From the NCBI GenBank assembly GCA_041650635.1, contig JBAZKV010000018.1:1-32749 (forward strand): a stretch of DNA of 32,749 bases, read 5' to 3'. The DNA comes from Candidatus Margulisiibacteriota bacterium (GTDB lineage Bacteria > Margulisbacteria > WOR-1 > JAKLHX01 > JBAZKV01). The notes beneath the pieces are model-generated. The model was given only the letters and a program-made list of their open reading frames with translations. It was not told the DNA's origin and searched no databases. Below are positions 14,917-24,038 of this stretch, one piece after another; position 1 is the stretch's first letter; every line of letters begins with the position of its first letter. Position numbers and translations under genes: made by a program.

Positions 14917-16162
14917 TGTAAGGCTGACGGACCCCGAAACAGCAAAAGCCATCGACATGGAGATGGACCGCCAGAGGAACAAGATAGAGCTGATAGCCTC
15001 CGAAAATTTTACCAGCAGGGCCGTGATGGAAGCAGCCGGCTCCTGCCTTACCAACAAGTACGCGGAAGGCTATCCCGGCAAAAGGTATTACGGCGGCTGC
15101 GAGTGCGTTGACATTGCGGAAGAACTTGCCATCAAAAGGGCAAAAGAGCTGTTCCAGGCCGAGCACGCCAATGTGCAGGCACATTCCGGCTCCCAGGCAA
15201 ACACTGCCGCATATCTTGCCTTCCTCAAGCCTGGGGACACCGTGCTGGGACTTGACCTAACTCACGGCGGACACCTGACGCACGGAAGCCCGGTCAATAT
15301 TTCCGGCATCTATTTCAAATTTGTTCCGTACGGCGTAAAAAAAGAGGACGAACTGCTGGATTATGACCAGTTGCTTGCTCTGGCAAAGGCAAATAAGCCA
15401 AAGATGATAGTTGCCGGGGCAACCGCCTATCCCAGGACCATCGATTTTAAAAGGCTCAGAAAAATAGCCGATGAGACGGGAGCCTTTCTCATGGTGGACA
15501 TGGCGCACATCGCCGGCCTTGTGGCAACAGGACTTCATCCGTCCCCGGTCCCGCACAGCCATGTGGTCACATCCACAACGCATAAGACCCTTCGCGGCCC
15601 CAGGGGCGGCCTTATACTCTGCCCGTCGCAGTATGCCAAGCAGGTTGACATGGCAATATTTCCCGGGATACAGGGAGGACCTTTGATGCATATTATCGCC
15701 GCAAAAGCGGTCGCTCTCAAAGAAGCCCTAATGCCTGACTTTAAAAAGTACCAGGAGCAGATCCTGGGGAACGCAAGGGCTCTTGCAAAAGCCCTCATTA
15801 AGCACGGCTTTAGGCTTGTATCCGGAGGGACAGACACTCATCTTATACTTGTTGACCTTAGGTCAAAAGGTATCACCGGCAAAGCAGCCCAGATAACTCT
15901 GGACGAAGTAGGGATAACCGCCAATAAGAACACCATTCCTTTTGACCCTGAAAAGCCTTTTGTCACCAGCGGCCTTAGGCTCGGGACCCCGGCCGTAACG
16001 ACCAGAGGGTTCAAAGAGGAACAGATGGAAGAACTGGCTGCCCTGATATCCGATGCGCTCAACAACACCGGCAACGAAAAGATAAAACAAAAAGTCGCGG
16101 AAGGCGTAAAAGAACTCTGCGGCAGATTCCCTCTTTACGAAGAAGGGGCTTTTGAAGCGTGA
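14897..16162 (+). CDS. glyA: Serine hydroxymethyltransferase
   Basis: This PLP enzyme interconverts serine and glycine and loads one-carbon units onto tetrahydrofolate, supplying purine and thymidylate synthesis. At 421 residues it is of typical length. YAEGYPGKRYYGGCE is the tetrahydrofolate and substrate region. HVVTSTTHKTLRGPRGG carries the Schiff-base Lys, and FPGIQGGPLMHIIAAKA and the late TPAVTTRGFKE are diagnostic. It has a strong Shine-Dalgarno and its own extended -10 promoter. Its stop overlaps the GTG of ftsE by 4 bp, so glyA-ftsE-ftsX-ppiC form one apparent operon and translation of ftsE is probably coupled to glyA. Confidence 0.98.
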   Translation: MHPGIDNVRLTDPETAKAIDMEMDRQRNKIELIASENFTSRAVMEAAGSCLTNKYAEGYPGKRYYGGCECVDIAEELAIKRAKELFQAEHANVQAHSGSQANTAAYLAFLKPGDTVLGLDLTHGGHLTHGSPVNISGIYFKFVPYGVKKEDELLDYDQLLALAKANKPKMIVAGATAYPRTIDFKRLRKIADETGAFLMVDMAHIAGLVATGLHPSPVPHSHVVTSTTHKTLRGPRGGLILCPSQYAKQVDMAIFPGIQGGPLMHIIAAKAVALKEALMPDFKKYQEQILGNARALAKALIKHGFRLVSGGTDTHLILVDLRSKGITGKAAQITLDEVGITANKNTIPFDPEKPFVTSGLRLGTPAVTTRGFKEEQMEELAALISDALNNTGNEKIKQKVAEGVKELCGRFPLYEEGAFEA

Positions 16163-16845
16163 TCGCACTCACTTCCGTAAGCAAGGTATATCCCAACGGG
16201 GTCGAAGCGCTCTCGGGCGTTGACCTGTATATAGGAAAAGAAGAATTCCTCTTTGTGGTGGGGCCCACCGGCTCCGGCAAGTCCACTCTTCTAAAAATGC
16301 TATACAGGGAAGAACTGCCCACCAGCGGACAGGTAAGCGTTGACAGGATAAACATCGGAGAATTAAAACCGGCTCAGGTGCCGTTCTTGAGAAGGAACAT
16401 CGGAGTGGTGTTCCAGGATTACAAACTGCTGCCTTTAAGGACCGTATACGAAAATGTGGCCTTTGCCTTAAGGGTTTTGGGAGCTTCAAGGACACAGATA
16501 AGAAGACAGACAACACAGGTCCTGGACCTGGTGGGGCTGCTCAAAAAAGCCAACTGCCTTCCCGGCGAGCTGTCAGGCGGGGAGCAGCAGAGGACCTGCA
16601 TTGCAAGAGCGATAGTCAACAACCCTCCGCTTTTGATAGCGGATGAGCCCACCGGCAACCTTGATCCGGCCACCTCCTGGGAGATAATCCAGCTGCTTGA
16701 CAAGATAAACAAAAGGCACACCACCGTTATAGTGGCCACGCACAACAAGGCCATAGTGGACGGGATGAGAAAAAGAGTGATAGCGCTTGAAAGCGGCAGG
16801 ATAATCAGGGACCAGCAGCTTGGAGTATACAGCAATGTCCTTTGA
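16159..16845 (+). CDS. ftsE: Cell division ATP-binding protein FtsE
   Basis: The ABC ATPase of the FtsEX complex, which controls septal peptidoglycan hydrolysis from the cytoplasmic face. This 228-residue protein has Walker A GPTGSGKSTLLK (about 36-47), Q-loop VVFQDYKLLP, signature LSGGEQQR and Walker B LLIADEPTGNLDP, with the switch His in VATHNK. Q-DYKLLP is typical of FtsE rather than of LolD or MacB. It starts at GTG 16159, overlapping the glyA stop. It overlaps ftsX by 11 bp. Confidence 0.97.
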   Translation: MIALTSVSKVYPNGVEALSGVDLYIGKEEFLFVVGPTGSGKSTLLKMLYREELPTSGQVSVDRINIGELKPAQVPFLRRNIGVVFQDYKLLPLRTVYENVAFALRVLGASRTQIRRQTTQVLDLVGLLKKANCLPGELSGGEQQRTCIARAIVNNPPLLIADEPTGNLDPATSWEIIQLLDKINKRHTTVIVATHNKAIVDGMRKRVIALESGRIIRDQQLGVYSNVL

Positions 16846-17716
16846 GTTCTTTTTAAAAGAAGCCTGGACCGGTTTTCGCAGGGCTGGCGTGATGAGCCTT
16901 GTCTCGCTTGTAATAATAACCGTCTCGCTCACCGTGTTCGGAACTTTTCTTTTGGCTATCTTTAATCTCGGCACCATGGTCTCTTCCGTCGGATCAAAGA
17001 TGGAGGTCGCCGCCTATGTGGACAAGCAGATAGACGATTACACCGGCAACACTCTGATGCTGGAGCTGTCAAAGATAGAAGGGGTGGAAAAGGTCAAGTT
17101 CATACACCGCGACGAGGCCTGGGCAGCCTTCAAAAAGGATTACGAGGGCAGGCTGGAGTTAGGCGATATAGTCAAAGAGAACCCTCTGCCGAATGCTTTT
17201 GTGATAAAGGTCAAGAGTCCGGACCTTGTAGCCATAGTGGCAAAAAAGGTCTCCAATATGCCGCAGATAGACGAGGTAAGGTTCAGCGGCAATCTTGCCG
17301 ACCGGCTCAACAAACTGCTTGAGGCAGTGAGGCTCGCGGGCTTTATCCTTGTCACCCTTTTGATAATGGCAACTCTGCTGATAGTGGTCAACACGATCAG
17401 ACTTACGGTCCTGTCGCGCCAGACGGACATTTACATCATGAAACTGGTCGGGGCCACTAACTCCTTTATAAAATGGCCATTTATACTTGAAGGGATAATA
17501 ATAGGGGTGGCCGGTTCATGCGTTTCTGTCATAATATTGAAATTTTCCTACGATCTTGTTTCTTCCAGGATAGCGGCGGCGCTTCCTTTCATTCCTCTCA
17601 TAACCTCAAAAGCGGCGCTTTTCTGGATCTACAGCGGAGTTGCCGCTCTGGGAATACTATTGGGCATCATCGGCGCTTATATTTCGGTAAATGCCCAGCT
17701 AAAGGAGTCCGTCTAA
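16835..17716 (+). CDS. ftsX: Cell division permease FtsX
   Basis: The membrane partner of FtsE. ATG 16835 gives 293 residues (MSFEFFLKEAWTGFRRAG) with a GGAG 9 nt upstream, preferred over a TTG 15 bp earlier. The first membrane helix is at about 24-46. A periplasmic loop of about 110 residues follows, with the FtsX fold motif VEKVKFIHRDEAWAAFKKDY. Then come three more helices (about 168-190, 217-240 and 264-286) and the permease segment RQTDIYIMKLVGATNSFIKW. In characterised systems this loop binds a peptidoglycan hydrolase or its activator (EnvC, PcsB, RipC). No such gene follows here; a PpiC foldase does. Confidence 0.95.
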   Translation: MSFEFFLKEAWTGFRRAGVMSLVSLVIITVSLTVFGTFLLAIFNLGTMVSSVGSKMEVAAYVDKQIDDYTGNTLMLELSKIEGVEKVKFIHRDEAWAAFKKDYEGRLELGDIVKENPLPNAFVIKVKSPDLVAIVAKKVSNMPQIDEVRFSGNLADRLNKLLEAVRLAGFILVTLLIMATLLIVVNTIRLTVLSRQTDIYIMKLVGATNSFIKWPFILEGIIIGVAGSCVSVIILKFSYDLVSSRIAAALPFIPLITSKAALFWIYSGVAALGILLGIIGAYISVNAQLKESV

Positions 17717-19104
17717 TGCTGTCAAAACTCAGGAAGAACATGAAATGGATACTTATAACGGTGGCGGTGGTCTTTGCGGCCACGATGTTCTACGGTATGG
17801 GCTATCAGGGCGTCAAGGATATGTCGGAAAAAAATTCCAAAGAAACGGGTCTGGCAGAGGTCAACAAGGAGAGTGTGGACCGCTTCAGATTCAACCAGCT
17901 GCTCAATCAGCTGGCTTCCTCAGCCAAGGGAGGGCTTGATCCTTTGACCGCTATGTACATTCAGTCCATGGCGCTTTCGCAGCTCACGGATTTTACGCTC
18001 ATGAAGCAGGATGCGTCAAAAAGCGAGAAAGTGTCCTCCGACGAGATAAAGAACGCCCTGTCCCAAATAATGACAGCCAATAAGATACAGAGCGAAAAGG
18101 ACTTTGACAGGGGTCTGAGACAGCAGGGTTTTTCGCTGTCTGACCTGAAAAAGATGATAAAAGAAGAGATCCTGGTACAGAAAAAAACCTCGCGGCTGCG
18201 CGAGGGGATTTCTCTTAGCGCAGACGACTTAAGAGAGGTCAGGGCGCAGCACATACTCCTTCCGGACGAGAAAAAGGCAAAAGAGGTACTGGAGCTGGTC
18301 AGATCGGGCAGGGATTTTTCTAAACTGGCAGAGGAGTATTCAAAGGACCCGGGCAGCGCCGTAAAGGGAGGGGACCTTGGATTCTTCAAGAAAGGCGCCA
18401 TGGTAAAAGAGTTTGGAGAGACAGCCTTTTCGCTTAAACCGGGACAGACCTCCGGCCTTGTAAAGACGCATTTCGGCTACCACATCATTAAGGTGACTGA
18501 CACAAAGCTCATAAAGAACCCGGACAAGGAAAAACTTCTTGAAGAAAAGAAGAAAGCCGTATTTGCCTCCTGGCTGGAGGGCTTAAGGTCCAAGGCAAAG
18601 ATAGAGATAAAAGATCCCGCCATTAGAGCATTTGACAAAAGGGTAAAAGGGGACTCACTGGGCTCGGTTGCGGAATACAAAAAAGCTATTGATGGCAATC
18701 CTAATAACCCGTACTACAGGATCTTTTATGCCGACCTGATGAAACAGCTGGGCAGCCCCCAAGAAGCCGCGTCCCAGTACCAGAAAGCGGCTGATCTGGC
18801 CGGGAACGACTTGTCTGCCAGGCTTTTTATCGGCAAGTCGCTGTTGGACATGGCAAAAACCACATCCAACCCCGCAAGCGGAGAAGCTTATAATTCTATG
18901 GCAAGGAACCAGTTCTCTATGGTATCGGTGCTTGCAGGCGACAATATAGATGTGCACAAAGAGCTGGCCAAAGTCTTTAAGGAATTAAAGCTCCCTGCTC
19001 AGCTAAAAGCAGAGAACGAAAAGATATCTCAGCTTGAAGCAAAAAAGGCCTTTGAGGATGAGATAAAAAGAAGGTCCGGCTCTTCAACCGTTGAGGCAAA
19101 ATGA
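17716..19104 (+). CDS. Membrane-anchored PpiC-type peptidyl-prolyl isomerase with TPR-like tail
   Basis: A 462-residue envelope foldase. ATG 17716 shares one base with the ftsX stop and has AAAGGAG 8 nt upstream; an earlier in-frame start would lie inside ftsX. A membrane anchor (about 11-30, WILITVAVVFAATMFYG) is followed by a helical SurA_N-like chaperone region (about 45-165). The parvulin domain comes next (about 172-275), with VRAQHILLPDEKKA, KGGDLGFFKKGAMVKEFGE and HFGYHIIKV. The C-terminal part has TPR-like repeats, e.g. YKKAIDGNPNNPYYRIFYAD and AASQYQKAADLAG. This order resembles PpiD or PrsA more than SurA. Its 3' end overlaps the convergent phosphohexomutase gene by 21 bp. Confidence 0.93.
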   Translation: MLSKLRKNMKWILITVAVVFAATMFYGMGYQGVKDMSEKNSKETGLAEVNKESVDRFRFNQLLNQLASSAKGGLDPLTAMYIQSMALSQLTDFTLMKQDASKSEKVSSDEIKNALSQIMTANKIQSEKDFDRGLRQQGFSLSDLKKMIKEEILVQKKTSRLREGISLSADDLREVRAQHILLPDEKKAKEVLELVRSGRDFSKLAEEYSKDPGSAVKGGDLGFFKKGAMVKEFGETAFSLKPGQTSGLVKTHFGYHIIKVTDTKLIKNPDKEKLLEEKKKAVFASWLEGLRSKAKIEIKDPAIRAFDKRVKGDSLGSVAEYKKAIDGNPNNPYYRIFYADLMKQLGSPQEAASQYQKAADLAGNDLSARLFIGKSLLDMAKTTSNPASGEAYNSMARNQFSMVSVLAGDNIDVHKELAKVFKELKLPAQLKAENEKISQLEAKKAFEDEIKRRSGSSTVEAK

Positions 19105-20457
19105 TCTTGCTGCCTCTATAAGCCCTGCCACTTTTTGAACAGCATCAGCCTCGGAGTATATGCGCAGGAGCGGCTCGGTACCCGAAGCCCTAAAGAGTAT
19201 CCAGGAGCCGTCTCCAAAAATAAATTTGGTCCCGTCAAGCCGCTGAACCTCTTTGATCTTTGAACCGGCCAGCTCTGCCGGAGGGGATTTTTCCAGAAGC
19301 CCTACGAGCCTCTGTTTTTTTTCTTCTTCAAGATGCAGATCAAGCCTGTCATAGAAGAACAGTCCGAATTCTTTGGAAATATCGTCAAGGATGCGGTCCA
19401 GCGGCTTCTTTTTTACTGCCATCAGCTCCGTCAGCAGCATAGCGGCCAAAACGCCGTCCCTTTCGGGAAGATGGCCCTTTATGCCCATGCCGCCGCTTTC
19501 TTCGCCTCCCATCAGGATATCCTCTTTCATCATGAGGTCCGCAATATATTTAAAGCCGATCGGAGTCTCAAAGACCTTAAGGCCGTACCTGTCTGCCATT
19601 CGGTCTATTAGGCGGCTTAGATTAAAGGTCTTAACGATACTGCCGCTCAGCTTTTTGTTCTCGACCAGATGGTAAAGCAGAAGTGCATAGACCTGATGGG
19701 TATTTATAAAGGCGCCTCCCGAGCCGCAGGCCGCCAGGCGGTCGGCATCACCGTCAAGAGCTATTCCCGACAGCCTTGTCTGCCTGCAGGTCTTTCTAAG
19801 GAGAGGAAGGTTTTTTTCTATGGGCTCGGGATTTATGCCGCCGAATGTAGGGTCAATTCCGGAGTTAAGCTCTATAACTTCGGCGGAGCCATCGAGCGCC
19901 GCCTTAAGATATCCGCTTCCGCTGCCGTGCATGGGATCGCAGATCAATTTGATGCCTGACGAAGCGATCAGTTCAAGGTCAACAAAGGACCGGACTTTTT
20001 TTAGATAATCCGGACGCGGATCAAAAGTTGATATTTTGCCGGTTTCTTTACTTCCTGAAGGATCAGAACCAAGCAGGGATTCCACTTTTTTTGTCGTATC
20101 CGGCCGGGCCGAGCCCCCGTAAGGCTCTTTTATCTTAAAGCCGTTCCACTGCGGGGGATTATGGCTGGCCGTTATCATGACGCCTGCGGCAGCCTTATTG
20201 AGCACGACATGGAAAGAAACGGCCGGAGTGGGACAGGACCTGTCGCAGAGCAGCACTTGAAGTCCCGCTTCCGCAATAGCCTCGGCCGCGCATGAGGCAA
20301 ACTCAAAAGAAAGGAACCTGTTATCATAACCTATGACAACGGGTCCGGCCTGTCCAGAATAAGCCGCGGCAAAGGCCAGAGCTACGGTTCTTACATTGTC
20401 AAAGGTAAAATCCCTTGCGATCTGAGCTCTCCAGCCGTCGGTACCGAACTTTATCAC
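19084..20457 (-). CDS. Phosphohexomutase (phosphoglucomutase/phosphomannomutase family)
   Basis: This alpha-D-phosphohexomutase moves phosphate between C6 and C1 of hexoses, providing sugar-1-phosphates for nucleotide sugars. All four family elements are present in 457 residues: phosphoserine S98 in MITASHNP, metal loop LDGDADR (about 238-244), sugar-binding loop GGEESGGMG (about 327-335) and phosphate-binding RASGTEPLLR near the end. PMM, PGM and GlmM cannot be separated with certainty. GEESGG and the TASHNPPQWNGFK context fit PGM/PMM better than GlmM. GTG 20457 overlaps the mrcA TAG by one base (TAGTG), with AGGAGG 7 nt upstream, so it is translationally coupled to the penicillin-binding protein. 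Confidence 0.93.
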   Translation of the reverse strand: MIKFGTDGWRAQIARDFTFDNVRTVALAFAAAYSGQAGPVVIGYDNRFLSFEFASCAAEAIAEAGLQVLLCDRSCPTPAVSFHVVLNKAAAGVMITASHNPPQWNGFKIKEPYGGSARPDTTKKVESLLGSDPSGSKETGKISTFDPRPDYLKKVRSFVDLELIASSGIKLICDPMHGSGSGYLKAALDGSAEVIELNSGIDPTFGGINPEPIEKNLPLLRKTCRQTRLSGIALDGDADRLAACGSGGAFINTHQVYALLLYHLVENKKLSGSIVKTFNLSRLIDRMADRYGLKVFETPIGFKYIADLMMKEDILMGGEESGGMGIKGHLPERDGVLAAMLLTELMAVKKKPLDRILDDISKEFGLFFYDRLDLHLEEEKKQRLVGLLEKSPPAELAGSKIKEVQRLDGTKFIFGDGSWILFRASGTEPLLRIYSEADAVQKVAGLIEAARSFCLNG

Positions 20458-22529
20458 TAGAAGGCCTCCTGATTAAAATCATATTCGATATCCTGTATGG
20501 TCTCTTCCTCTACTTCTGATCCTTCCTCTTTTGGCGGAGCCGGAGCGGAATGTGACGGACATTGTCTCGATGGTTCTTTGCCTCTCCAGAAGGTCGCTGT
20601 CCTTATCTTTGCGGAAGGGCAGTTTGGCCCTGCCAGCTGCCCGCTGACCGTGCAGATTCTTACCCTGACCATCCCGGATGGCTCGGCAAAATCCTGAGGA
20701 GGAGTATTGACCAGGACTTTTGTCATATAATCCTTCCACATTCTGGGACAGACCGCGACCTCAGCGACCCCTTTCATGGAAGAATTGTTATCGTTTCCGA
20801 CCCACACTCCGGTGACAAGCTGAGGCACAAAACCTATGAACCAGGCATCACGGAAGCGTTCCGAAGTGCCTGTCTTGGCGGCCGCGGGCCGCCCTAGTGC
20901 GGCTTTTCTGCCGGTTCCCGAAGTAATAACGCCTTTCATCATATCTACCATGACCGAAGCAACCCCGGGATCAAGGACCTGTACCGCCCTGGGTTCTGCT
21001 TCCTCAATGGTCTTTCCGTCCCTGTCAACTACTTTTTCTATCGCATAAGGCTCAAGCCGCAAACCGTTTGACGCAAACACCCCATAGGAGGATGTCATCT
21101 CAAGGAGCGAAACATCCGAAGTCCCCAGGGCAAGGGAAAGAGTTTCGGTCAAAGGAGATGTGATGCCGAGTCTTCTTGCCAGATTTGCGGCATTCTGCGG
21201 TCCTGCCTTCTGGATCAGCTTAATTGAAGGTATGTTCAAAGAGTTTTCAAGCGCATATCTGACAGTGACATTCCCTCTGAATCTTCTGTCAAAGTTCATC
21301 GGCTTCCATTTTCCGTCGGGATGGTCCTTGTCGGGGAACACATCAAAGGACATGGGACTGTCGCTTATGACCTCTCCCGGGGAAACGCCTTTTTCCATGG
21401 CAGCAGCATAGATAAAAGGCTTGAACGAGGAACCGGGGGACCTTTTTGCCTGTGCGGCCCGGTTATATTCGCTCTTATCAAAATTGTAGCCGCCCACCAT
21501 TGCAAGTATCTTGCCCGTGTTGGGGTCAAGCGAGACCAGCGCGCCCTGCAAAAAATGGTACTTGATGCCCTCGGTATTTATGAACCCGGTGATAGTTTCT
21601 TCCGCGGCTTTCTGAAGCGGGATGGAAAGCGTAGTATAGACCCTGAGCCCTCCTTTGTAGACAATGTCCCTGCCGTAATCCGCCACGAGTTTATTTATGA
21701 CAAAGGAGGTAAAATAGGGAGCGGTGAACTTGTATTTGTTGAGCTTGTTCATTGACAGAGCGACAGGCTCTACTTCCGCTGCTTTTTTCTGCTTTTCTGA
21801 GATCATACCCAGGTCTTTCATTTTGGAAAGTACCAGGGACCTTCTTTTAACAGCAAGATCAAAGTTCTTGTACGGAGAATACGCCTCGGGAGCGCCCAGG
21901 ATCCCAGACATCATGGCAGCCTCTGCCAGGGTAAGAGCATCTGCATGTTTTCCATAGTACATCTCTGCCGCTGCTTCGGCGCCGTAAGTATTATGGCCCC
22001 AGTAGACCTGATTGAGGTACATCTCAAGTATCTCTTCCTTGGTGTAGAGTTTTTCTATCTGCATGGCAAGAAAGGCTTCGGATACTTTTCTTGAAGCGGT
22101 CTTTTGGGTGGACAAGAACACGGTCCTGGCCAGCTGCTGAGTTATTGTACTGCCTCCCTGCACAACTTTGCCGCTGAACAGATTGACCAGAGCGGCCCTT
22201 GCTATTGCCTTAAGAGAGATACCCTTGTGGCGGTAAAAGTCATTGTCTTCGGAGGCGATCACAGCTTTCTGCAGGTTGGAAGATATCTTGTTTAAAGGGA
22301 CCACTATCCTGTTCTCTTCGCCGTGAATGGTGCCAAGGACCGCGCCGTCGGAAGAATATATTATGGTAGCCTCGAACGGCGTATGGCTGCTCAACCTTGA
22401 AACATCAGGCAGTTGCGCGGACAGGCGGCCTATTATCAGGACCAGAGCGGCAGCAGAAGCAAGCATTACTATCAGAAGGTTCTTCCCGAGAGTACCTGCT
22501 TTTTTTTGCTTTTTTCTTTTTCCCGCCAT
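20457..22529 (-). CDS. mrcA: Class A penicillin-binding protein (PBP1A-like)
   Basis: A bifunctional peptidoglycan synthase. ATG 22529 gives 690 residues (MAGKRKKQKKAG); a longer frame upstream would run through the pyk promoter and is not credible. Membrane anchor about 18-35. The GT51 glycosyltransferase domain has catalytic E94 in IASEDNDFYRHKG, QGGSTITQQLARTVF and YLNQVYWGHNTYGAEAAA. The transpeptidase domain has SxxK in SPGSSFKPF, SxN in ENSLNIPS and KTG in AAKTGTSERFRDAWFIGF. A short Cys-containing extension and an acidic tail (KEEGSEVEEE) end the protein. An extended -10 exactly 6 nt upstream puts +1 on the A of the ATG, so its mRNA appears leaderless. Confidence 0.96.
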   Translation of the reverse strand: MAGKRKKQKKAGTLGKNLLIVMLASAAALVLIIGRLSAQLPDVSRLSSHTPFEATIIYSSDGAVLGTIHGEENRIVVPLNKISSNLQKAVIASEDNDFYRHKGISLKAIARAALVNLFSGKVVQGGSTITQQLARTVFLSTQKTASRKVSEAFLAMQIEKLYTKEEILEMYLNQVYWGHNTYGAEAAAEMYYGKHADALTLAEAAMMSGILGAPEAYSPYKNFDLAVKRRSLVLSKMKDLGMISEKQKKAAEVEPVALSMNKLNKYKFTAPYFTSFVINKLVADYGRDIVYKGGLRVYTTLSIPLQKAAEETITGFINTEGIKYHFLQGALVSLDPNTGKILAMVGGYNFDKSEYNRAAQAKRSPGSSFKPFIYAAAMEKGVSPGEVISDSPMSFDVFPDKDHPDGKWKPMNFDRRFRGNVTVRYALENSLNIPSIKLIQKAGPQNAANLARRLGITSPLTETLSLALGTSDVSLLEMTSSYGVFASNGLRLEPYAIEKVVDRDGKTIEEAEPRAVQVLDPGVASVMVDMMKGVITSGTGRKAALGRPAAAKTGTSERFRDAWFIGFVPQLVTGVWVGNDNNSSMKGVAEVAVCPRMWKDYMTKVLVNTPPQDFAEPSGMVRVRICTVSGQLAGPNCPSAKIRTATFWRGKEPSRQCPSHSAPAPPKEEGSEVEEETIQDIEYDFNQEAF

Positions 22530-22535
22530 AATACA

Positions 22536-22544
22536 ATTATAGCA
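22536..22544 (-). promoter_or_regulatory. Extended -10 promoter of mrcA (leaderless)
   Basis: The minus strand reads TGCTATAAT, with TATAAT at 22541-22536. Standard geometry places +1 at 22529, the first base of the start codon. No Shine-Dalgarno fits in the 6-nt gap. Confidence 0.7.
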
Positions 22545-22559
22545 ATTTGTCCGCCTCAA

Positions 22560-22568
22560 TGATATAAT
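22560..22568 (+). promoter_or_regulatory. Extended -10 promoter of pyk (near-leaderless)
   Basis: TGATATAAT with TATAAT at 22563-22568. Predicted +1 is about 22575, 3 nt before ATG 22578. It is divergent from and overlaps the footprint of the mrcA promoter, since the two -10 hexamers are only 21 bp apart. Confidence 0.7.
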
Positions 22569-22577
22569 TATTGTGTT

Positions 22578-23975
22578 ATGAGCAGAACAAGGATAATAGC
22601 GACCGTAGGCCCGTCCTGCGACACAAAAGAAAAGCTTTCCGCCCTGGTAAAGGCGGGAGTGGACCTCTTCAGGCTCAATATGTCCCACGAAGACCATTCC
22701 GGAGCATCAAAGGTGATCTCCCAGATAAGGAAGAACGATCCTCAAACCGGTATCCTTATGGACCTGCAGGGCCCCAGGATAAGGACGGGCAGGCTTAAGG
22801 AAAAATGCGTAGCTCTCAAAAAAGGCGCTGAGTTCGTCATCACTTCAAAACAGATCGAGGGCAACGATTCCATGGTCTCGGTGGATTTTAAGGGGCTTCC
22901 TCAGGAAGTAAAGGCGGGACAGCAGATCCTTATAGATAACGGTCTTATAGAGTTGAAAGTGGTCAAAGTGGAAGGCTCCGACATTCACTGCAAAGTGTCC
23001 TCTGGGGGTTCTCTCGGAGAACACAAAGGCGTAAATGTTCCGGGAACATCTATTTTTAAAAAATCCCTGACAGAAAAAGACCTGTCCGACATGTCGCTTG
23101 CCGTCAAAGAAAAAGTGGACTATATAGCGCTGTCATTTGTAAAGACCTCGGACGACATACTTGAAGCAAAAAAACTGATAGAAGGGCTGGGAGCTTCTAT
23201 CCCCGTCATTGCAAAGATAGAGAACGCCGAGGCCGTTTCCAGGATAGACTCTATAATAAATGTCGCTGACGCGGTCATGGTGGCAAGAGGCGACCTTGGC
23301 GTGGAACTTGCCCCCGAAGAGGTCCCTATGATACAAAAAGCCATCATAACCAAATGCGCCAGGGCGGGCCGTCCGGTGATAGTGGCCAGCCAGATGCTGG
23401 AGTCGATGGTGGAGAACACCAGGCCTACCAGGGCCGAGACCACCGATGTTGCAAATGCCATCATTGACGGGGCAGATGCACTGATGCTTTCCGAAGAAAC
23501 TGCCAGCGGGCTTCATCCCTCGGAAGCCGTGAAAATGATGGCAAGGCTTATCGATAAGGTTGAAGGGGAATGCGTGATACAGAGGCATATAAAGAAAGAG
23601 GACATAAAAAAGAACATAGCCTTTGCGGTGTCGCATTCGGCCTATCATGTCTGCGAGGACCTTGATGCCAGAGCGATAATCACTTTTACTTCTTCCGGGT
23701 CAACGGCCCTGATGGCCTCAAAATGGCGGCCCAACGCGCCCATATTTGCCCCCGTCACTTCGCTTGAGGCGGCAAGAAGGACCTCTCTTTACTGGGGAGT
23801 ACTGCCCATACTGACGGAGGTCTTTAAAAGCACGGACGAGATGGTCTCCAATATAGAAAAGGCCGTCCTTGAGAAAAAACTGCTCAAAAAAGGCGATGTA
23901 GTCATCATCACCGCCGGGGTCCCCATAGGCGTCAAAGGCACCACTAACCTCATCAAGGTGCATACGATAGGGTAG
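22578..23975 (+). CDS. pyk: Pyruvate kinase
   Basis: This enzyme converts phosphoenolpyruvate and ADP to pyruvate and ATP, the last step of glycolysis. The 465-residue protein starts RTRIIATVGPSC and has FRLNMSHEDH (substrate and metal binding), a B domain, MVARGDLGVELAPEEVP (catalytic site) and ETTDVANAIIDGADALMLSEETASG. The C-terminal domain is complete (ITFTSSGSTALMASKWRPNA...). It lacks the extra PEP-utiliser domain found in some bacilli and has normal length. It stands alone, divergent from mrcA, and its leader appears only about 3 nt long. No strong terminator is visible before the lexA promoter. Confidence 0.98.
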   Translation: MSRTRIIATVGPSCDTKEKLSALVKAGVDLFRLNMSHEDHSGASKVISQIRKNDPQTGILMDLQGPRIRTGRLKEKCVALKKGAEFVITSKQIEGNDSMVSVDFKGLPQEVKAGQQILIDNGLIELKVVKVEGSDIHCKVSSGGSLGEHKGVNVPGTSIFKKSLTEKDLSDMSLAVKEKVDYIALSFVKTSDDILEAKKLIEGLGASIPVIAKIENAEAVSRIDSIINVADAVMVARGDLGVELAPEEVPMIQKAIITKCARAGRPVIVASQMLESMVENTRPTRAETTDVANAIIDGADALMLSEETASGLHPSEAVKMMARLIDKVEGECVIQRHIKKEDIKKNIAFAVSHSAYHVCEDLDARAIITFTSSGSTALMASKWRPNAPIFAPVTSLEAARRTSLYWGVLPILTEVFKSTDEMVSNIEKAVLEKKLLKKGDVVIITAGVPIGVKGTTNLIKVHTIG

Positions 23976-24038
23976 AGTCTTTTACCTTACACCATTCTGC
24001 GTAGAAAACAAGATATATACCCGGTAGATTTTTTTAGC

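Noticed and set aside
17518..17715. N-terminal extension of the PpiC foldase frame into ftsX
   Set aside because: It would duplicate the last 200 bp of ftsX. ATG 17716 has a Shine-Dalgarno and starts a typical membrane anchor.
22530..22697. N-terminal extension of the penicillin-binding protein
   Set aside because: It would read through the pyk start and both promoters, and the residues are unlike any PBP1A N-terminus.
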